In this document: piece after piece, positions 58,314-64,000 of the stretch
Position numbering within the stretch: the first letter of the stretch is position 1
Layout: each line of letters starts with the position of its first letter
Assembly (NCBI GenBank): GCA_949130495.1
Contig: OX422208.1
Span: 399,893,885 to 399,957,884 of the forward strand
Source: Sambucus nigra
Taxonomy: Eukaryota; Streptophyta; Magnoliopsida; Dipsacales; Adoxaceae
Direction of reading: 5' to 3'
DNA length: 64,000 nt
Position numbers and translations under genes: made by a program
Notes under the pieces: model-generated
Told to the model about the DNA's origin: nothing
Seen by the model: only the letters and a program-made list of their open reading frames with translations
Database searches by the model: none

Positions 58314-58325
58314 AAGGGTAGAAGT
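58314..58325 (+). other. Polypurine tract of chromovirus 2
   Basis: AAGGGTAGAAGT just before TGTAACACC at 58327. Confidence 0.65.
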
Positions 58326-59741
58326 ATGTAACACCCCGTAATTTTGAATAAATTATTTTTAGCATTTAAATTGCACATGTGACGTAATTTAATGGAAATG
58401 GACAAGTAATGTGGAATTTATGAATAATAATTAGTGTGAATATGGTTAATACTTATGTGTGAATATACTAGCGTGATTAAGTAAATTTATTTAAAGTCAA
58501 TTGTAGTGCGTCATATGTGAGTAGAAACGACGAGAATTGATGGTATCGCAACCAGGGCATTTGTGTAGGCTATTTTTGGGATGAAATAAAATATTTTTTT
58601 TAGTAACTCGAATGGTAATTTCAGGTGCATGGTTCATCCAAAATAGTTCAAAATAATCAGAATTATATACCATGGGTAGTAATTGGGTTCCAAGGGCTTT
58701 TTAGACTATCTCGGGCTCACGCAGGGGTATTTGGGTCAATTTAATGAAGGCTAATGATCTAATTTAGAGATTAGAGGGTTAAACCATAAGGGTTAGGAAT
58801 GTGAGGTAGCCATATCATTATTCCTAAACTCTAATAGAGAAAGAAAAGGAGGGAAAAAAGAGAAATCAAAGGAGAAAACTAGAGGAGGCTTAATTCAAGA
58901 AGGATTCGAGAAATTCTAGCATTGATTCATCATACACAAGAGAGATCAGACCCTACGAATAATCAAGGCAAGTAACTAACTTTCTTTAAATCAAATTGTG
59001 GTGTATTCATGTTCATATCATGGTAGGTTTAGAATAAAGGAAATTTCGGGAAGAATTATCACATGTAATTTTTTTTAGGAAATTAATATCATATATAGTT
59101 TAGATGATCAATTAATGAAGTAAAACCATTTATGATTGCTGAAATTAGATTATATTTTAAAATTTGACTTTTAAGACACATAAATATGGAATCTTATTGG
59201 GTTCTTGGTTGAAGAACATAAATCTTGAATAACTTAGGTCCCGTTTGGTTCTCTAGTAAGAAAACTCGATTTAAACGTTGTTTTTAAATACAGTTTTAAA
59301 ACTCAGTTTTATGTATTTATTATTATTGGTGTGCGTTTGGTAAACTTGTTTTCAAATACAGTTTTTTGAAAATTTGACAAAATTGGCAAACATGTATATT
59401 TATATCATACATATGTGTGTGTGTGTGTGTGTGTATATGTATATATAAAAATACATGAAACTTTCATACATGCATGATACATGAATGTATACATACATAC
59501 ATACATGCATACATCATAAATTATATACATGTGCATTTAATATCATGTATTGTTAGCTATATTTAATGAGATATGTTGGGGAGTTTAACAATAACTATAT
59601 ATATACATAAACATACATAAAACTTTCATACATACACGATACATGAATGTATACATACATACATATATACATCATAAATTATATACACGTACATTTAATA
59701 TCATGTATTTTTGGGTATATTTAATGAGGTGTGTTGGGGAG

Positions 59742-59813
<72 letters not shown>
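59742..59813. repeat. (TA)n microsatellite
   Basis: About 36 units inside the Harbinger-like element. Confidence 0.98.
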
Positions 59814-59816
<3 letters not shown>

Positions 59817-60069
59817 ATGATATTGCATGTATAATTCACTATAAAATTATATACATACATGAATTGATAATATTTTTTAATACATACATATGTATTATAT
59901 GTATATTTTATATTATTCCATACATTAATAATACATGCATAAAACTATATATAAGTATCATGTATCTATCGATAATATTATTTAAATTTATATTATTCCG
60001 TACTTAATTTTGTGTACATGTACATATATAGTTTTTATTTATAATAATTACACACATATTAATGTATTA

Positions 60070-60070
<1 letters not shown>

Positions 60071-60106
<36 letters not shown>
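60071..60106. repeat. (CT)n(AT)n microsatellite
   Basis: About 9 CT and 8-9 AT units in the same element. Confidence 0.95.
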
Positions 60107-60107
<1 letters not shown>

Positions 60108-60356
60108 ATGTATTAAGGTATAACTGCATTAAAATATTAAGAATGAATAATTCTGAGTTAGGAAAAATAAAAAATTGAAGTCATAAAACACCCTAAACCT
60201 GTTTTCTGAAAAACTTGATTATAACACAGAAACATTATAATTCTGTGTTTAAAAACAGGTTGCCAAACAATTTTTTTTTATCAGAATTGTATTTAAACAC
60301 AGAAAACAGAATTATAGTTGCAAACCAAACAGACCCTATTGATGAACATAAGATGA

Positions 60357-60730
60357 CAATCTGCCATAATTTTTTACGTTAATTTAAACTTATTCTATTT
60401 TAATTATACTTATAATTATATTGAGTACATAGATATATGGAAAGGTCTAGGTCTTATCTTTCCAATAAGCTTTGAATGAGGTCATTTAGAGTTCTATAGA
60501 GGGAGAAATCACAATTTTACTACAAGGTATTTAATCCGTGAGCATATCGATCTTCCAGAATTTTTGACATCACTTTAGACTTATTCCATTTTAATTGTAC
60601 TTTGAATTATATTACGTTCAATAGATGTATGGAAAATTCTAGGTCTTATCTTTTCAATGAGCTTTTAATGAGGTCATTTAGATTTCTGTAGAGGGAGAAA
60701 TCACAATTTTACTACAAGGTGTTCAATCTG
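60357..60730. repeat. LTR-internal tandem repeat, two copies
   Basis: Counterpart of 53046-53610; copies at about 60357 and 60547. Confidence 0.88.
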
Positions 60731-61297
60731 CTAGAAAATTTATGACTCGATACAGTTGCTTAGAAAATGACCATTTTGTTAGTTTAGGTGTAAAACTTGA
60801 CATATATTATTGGAACCATAAGTTGAGTAGTTTGAGATTATCGATCGATCAATGAAAATGATATTTGGAGAATTTTGGAGTTTGGTTGTTGGGTAAATTT
60901 TGGGGAGTATCAAATGAAATTTATAATCCCTAAAGGCCAAAGAGAGTTTAGTGGACTAATTTAAAGAGATTTTATTGCCTAGGGGTGAGTTGGTAATTAA
61001 AATCGAATTATAAATCTTGAGAGAGATAATTGACAATAAAGTTGAAATATCTAATTAATGAGTTAAATTTGGGAATAAATGAACGGGTTGGTTTGGTTAA
61101 GTTGGGGTGTTTTATCGGAGTGATGTTACTTGATAAACTTCAATGGTTATACAGCAGGCCGGTCGGGTAAGTTCGAGCATTTTAGCAGGGTGACTCTATT
61201 GTATTTTAATTAAAGGATGAGAATTTAATTAAGTAAGAGTGGTGAGATAGACTCGAGATTTGAGGGCTAGTGTCGAGTGAGAGGCACATATTAGCCG

Positions 61298-61302
<5 letters not shown>

Positions 61303-61373
<71 letters not shown>
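61303..61373. repeat. (AT)n microsatellite in 3' LTR
   Basis: About 35 units; allelic to 54189-54236. Confidence 0.97.
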
Positions 61374-61376
<3 letters not shown>

Positions 61377-61732
61377 TGAAACTAATATCTTTGTGCATGA
61401 TATTTATGTGGAAGCATACCTACACTGGTTGCTATCATGGAAGGTCACGCGCAGTGGGCGATTCTAGTGAGGTCCGAATATGTGCCCCTAAACATAGAAC
61501 TTCCAGACGATCACTATTTGAGTGTACGGTAGTATTGCCGATTAATTGGGTGCGTTAGGTATGTACGTAGACCAAGGTCGTAGAACTGTGTTCTCCCCCT
61601 TTGTGTGTATTTGATTTATGGTTCGAGGGTAATTCGGAACCGATAGTCCGAGATTTGGTACGTGAGGTACATGGACTCGATAGCAGAGTATGCATGCATC
61701 ACAGTTAGTGGATGCGGTTACATATATTATGA

Positions 61733-61736
<4 letters not shown>

Positions 61737-61802
<66 letters not shown>

Positions 61803-61832
61803 TGTGTGTGTGTGTATGTGTGTGTGTGTGTG
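61737..61832. repeat. (TA)n(TG)n microsatellite in 3' LTR
   Basis: Uninterrupted equivalent of the site that carries the foldback MITE in the 5' LTR. Confidence 0.96.
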
Positions 61833-63195
61833 TAATTGTATTTGAATGGCATTTCTAATAAATGCATAAACATATATGTTAATGTAATAAATTATATACG
61901 GGCTGAATACGTTAATGATGAACGTTGATAAATAATTGGAGTAAAATTATAAATTGAATAATGATTTAATAAGCTATTGAGAGACATAGCTAATTCAGAA
62001 ATGAAAGTTAGATAATACTCGAGTTAGGGTAGTGTGCCAAGGATATTTTGTAATGAGTTTAGATAGACAGGGTAGAGCAATTTGGTGGGTTAAGATGTAT
62101 GTGCTAGGTGTGCACAATAATTGAGAAGTGAGGGGTAATCTCATGAGAGTGAGACACCGACTTAAATATAGAAAGTTTAACTACATATTTATTTATTGCA
62201 TCTTAATTACCTGCTAAATATTTTTAAAAGGCTTCGATCTCTCACCTGTATTAAAACTACTTTTAAAACATTTTAGATGTGCAACCACATAGACGCCAGA
62301 CTTGATTATTATTTCCAGGGATGCGTAGCTACAACACTTGTGGAGGCATGCAAGATTTATGTAGACGCTTCAGTTATTCATTCTTAGATTAGGATTCATG
62401 ACCAGTATTCCATTTCGGCATGTTGCTCCTTTTGTTGATACAATCATTTCGTTTTATTTATCAGACGATGTATTTGGATTCAGTTTTATTTCCTTAGACT
62501 TACGGTTTATATTTTAGTTTTGGAACCAATGGTTTATTTGGTACTTATTATTTATCTATTTATCATGGGATGATTCAGACTCTTATATTTTTATGGATGA
62601 TTGAGTTATATTATTTGTTTCCTCATGTTCTTATGTTAATGAAAGATAAATTTGGCACTGACTTAATTTAACATAAGTCATTAGTAATTTAAAAAGTTTT
62701 CGACAGTGATGCTAACAATGAACCAAATGAGATTCCTATTTGTTTTTGTAAAGGATTGATCACTCGTGATTAAAATAGACGGGGCGTCACATACGTATAC
62801 TATATATTAAGGTATAAATGAATAAAAATGTTAAAAATGAATAATTTTGAGTTGAAATATAAAAAAATGAATTTAGAAAACACCCTTTTGTTGTTTTCTA
62901 AAAAACTTGATTATAACCCATAAATACTATAATTCAGTATTCAGAAACAGGTGTGTTATACGTAAATTATTATCAGAATTGTATTTAAACACAGAACAGG
63001 TCCTTAGATACTATAAAACACATAACAATACTTAATTTTAAACTTCATCCAACTATACCACGTGTCATCTTTTTTCGTCCTCTAAATAAATACTCCATTT
63101 CTCCTTCCATTTATTTTGATTTATATTTTTCATATCTAAAAAATGTCAAAAAAACTCTTCATCTATCTTTAAAGAATTTTATTTTCGGACTCTTA

Positions 63196-63415
63196 GGGGT
63201 CGTTTGTTATTACTTCTTAAGTCTGAATCTGGACCATTCAAACTTAAAAGGTACAAAATAATATTTTTTTAAATGATTAAGAGTCTAACGAGTATTTTTG
63301 TCTCTGATTAAATAAAAGGTAGAATCACCTCTGAAGGATGAATTTGTACATTCATTCAGACATAAAATTAAAATATTTTTTGAATTCGAATTTCAGATTC
63401 AGACTTTAGATACCC
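63196..63415. mobile_element. Possible small Harbinger-like MITE
   Basis: GGGGTCGTTTG..AAGTCTGAATCTG at the left and CAGATTCAGACTTTAGATACCC at the right are inverted over AAGTCTGAATCTG. TTA precedes and TAG follows. Confidence 0.55.
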
Positions 63416-63715
63416 TAGTGAAGCCGACACCCATCACAAAGTGAGCCCCCAATACGGGATAAAATTTTGGTCAATATTTTCATACTTTGGTGATGTAGTT
63501 TACAAAAAATGCATGAGCCTTAATTAGTATCTTATGGAGAGATATTTTTATTTGCATTCTAAGTAAATGGAGTCTTACCCCTGTGAGGGAGAATGTACAA
63601 GTATTATGAAAAGTCAAGAAATCATGAAGCATGAAGACTATACTAAGCATGGTGATAGGGAAGCATGTGAATATATACAAGTGAGTACGAGTGACATGGT
63701 AATAGTGCAGGTGAT
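63416..63715. other. Spacer, nothing recognised
   Basis: No gene or repeat that I can support; the minus frame 63480-63680 has no domain. Confidence 0.4.
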
Positions 63716-63960
63716 CATGTGAATATATACAAGTGAATGTGTGTGCTAATGAGCCTAGGCATTGATCATCTACAAATGGTGTGTGAGATGTCTAAGTGAT
63801 CAAGGAGATATATACAAGTGAGAGAAGTGTGGGTGTGTGCTAGTGAAGTTAAGCATGGATAATCTACAAGTGGTGTGTGGAGCATGTGAGTAAAGGTGAA
63901 ACTATATACAAGTGTAAGTGTGTAAAGTAAAAATGCACAAATGAGTAAAAAGTAATATAT
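63716..63960. repeat. Imperfect tandem repeat of about 90 bp
   Basis: ATATATACAAGTGA, GTGTGTGCTA(G/A)TGA, ATCTACAA.TGGTGTGTG recur in the same order at about 63722-63805 and 63808-63900. A third partial copy begins at about 63903, and a weaker copy starts at about 63670. Confidence 0.8.
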
Positions 63961-64000
63961 ACATGAGAAAAGAGCATTGTACGGATAAGCATGAGGTAGA

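Larger units (their letters stand above)
59237..60335. mobile_element. Harbinger-like non-autonomous element in the 3' LTR
   Basis: GGTCCCGTTTGG at the left and CCAAACAGACC at the right form inverted ends, flanked by TTA (59234-59236) and CTA (60336-60338). The 5' LTR has an unfilled site (AATAACCTA..TTATTGATG, about 53010-53035). Three-base TWA-type duplications and GG(T/G)CCCGTTTGG ends are typical of PIF/Harbinger MITEs. The inside carries ATACATACATACATG tandem stretches, a duplicated segment (ATACATGAATGTATACATAC at 59489 and 59640) and TA microsatellites. Noncoding. Confidence 0.82.
51717..62791 (+). mobile_element. Chromovirus-like Ty3/gypsy element 2 with very long LTRs
   Basis: Two direct LTRs start TGTAACACCCCGTAATT at 51717 and 58327 and end ..TCACA at 55692 and 62791. 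A canonical initiator-Met primer site follows the 5' LTR and gag follows that. The interior is only 2.6 kb and lacks any recognisable RT, RNase H or integrase. Flanks are TATGT (51712-51716) and TACGT (62792-62796), a 5-bp duplication with one change. It lies within the Harbinger-like element 50741-63003. Sequence blocks shared with chromovirus 1 show the same lineage. Confidence 0.9.
58327..62791 (+). repeat. 3' LTR of chromovirus 2
   Basis: 4465 bp because of the 1.1-kb Harbinger-like insertion 59237-60335 and retention of 62423-62720. Otherwise collinear with 51717-55692. Confidence 0.93.
50741..63003. mobile_element. Decayed Harbinger-like element split by chromovirus 2
   Basis: The right part (62797-63003) and left part (50741-51716) together resemble the copy at 59237-60335. 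Shared blocks are GGTGTGCATTTGGTAAACTT, TACATGTATAAAACTATATA, AGAATTACACACAT.TTAA.GTATTATGTA, ATTAAGGTATAA and AAAAACTTGATTATAAC.C. TTA flanks both proposed ends (50738-50740, 63004-63006). The terminal repeats are eroded, so exact ends are tentative. Confidence 0.6.

Overview
The window is a stretch of plant nuclear heterochromatin: almost everything recognisable is a nested and decayed transposable element. I see no host protein gene, rRNA, tRNA or CRISPR array. The families present (Tat-type and chromovirus-type Ty3/gypsy, Ty1/copia, Helitron-like, Harbinger-like and other MITEs, long AT/CT/GT microsatellites) point to a flowering plant; the sequence alone does not settle the species. All gag-pol frames carry stops and frameshifts, so none looks autonomous.

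Left block (1-28714). A Ty1/copia element on the minus strand is the host. A Tat-type Ty3/gypsy element (1-11167, plus strand, 5' LTR cut by the window edge) sits in its 3' end. A chromovirus with 2.9-kb LTRs is inserted in its gag/protease-integrase boundary with target duplication ATTGA/TCAAT. The pieces are scrambled: 11769-17750 is inverted, so the chromovirus 5' LTR points opposite to its 3' LTR and the copia reverse transcriptase reads plus while its gag reads minus. Both broken reading frames match across the two breakpoints. The copia 5' LTR (26846-28714) itself seems to hold a solo LTR (27254-28639, duplication GAATA).

Middle block (28715-35883). AT-rich spacer with small DNA-transposon remains: an element bounded by inverted TAGGCCTATC ends carrying a nested foldback MITE, a Helitron-like 3' end at 31833, and several short tandem duplications.

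Second Tat element (35884-46658, minus strand, perfect CGTAC duplication). gag-pol reads minus and two accessory frames read plus. It shares with the left Tat element an antisense, intron-bearing gene encoding a gypsy-type transposase-like (PF04195-like) domain, convergent with pol. It interrupts an AT-rich repeat of about 550 bp that continues at 46664-48360.

Right block (48361-64000). A decayed Harbinger-like element (about 50741-63003) is split by a second chromovirus (51717-62791) with very long LTRs (about 4.0 and 4.5 kb) and only a gag-containing interior. Its LTRs differ by a 391-bp insertion with a 10-bp duplication, a foldback MITE, a 298-bp deletion, a second Harbinger-like insertion and a 3-versus-2 copy internal repeat, which gives a clear relative order of events.
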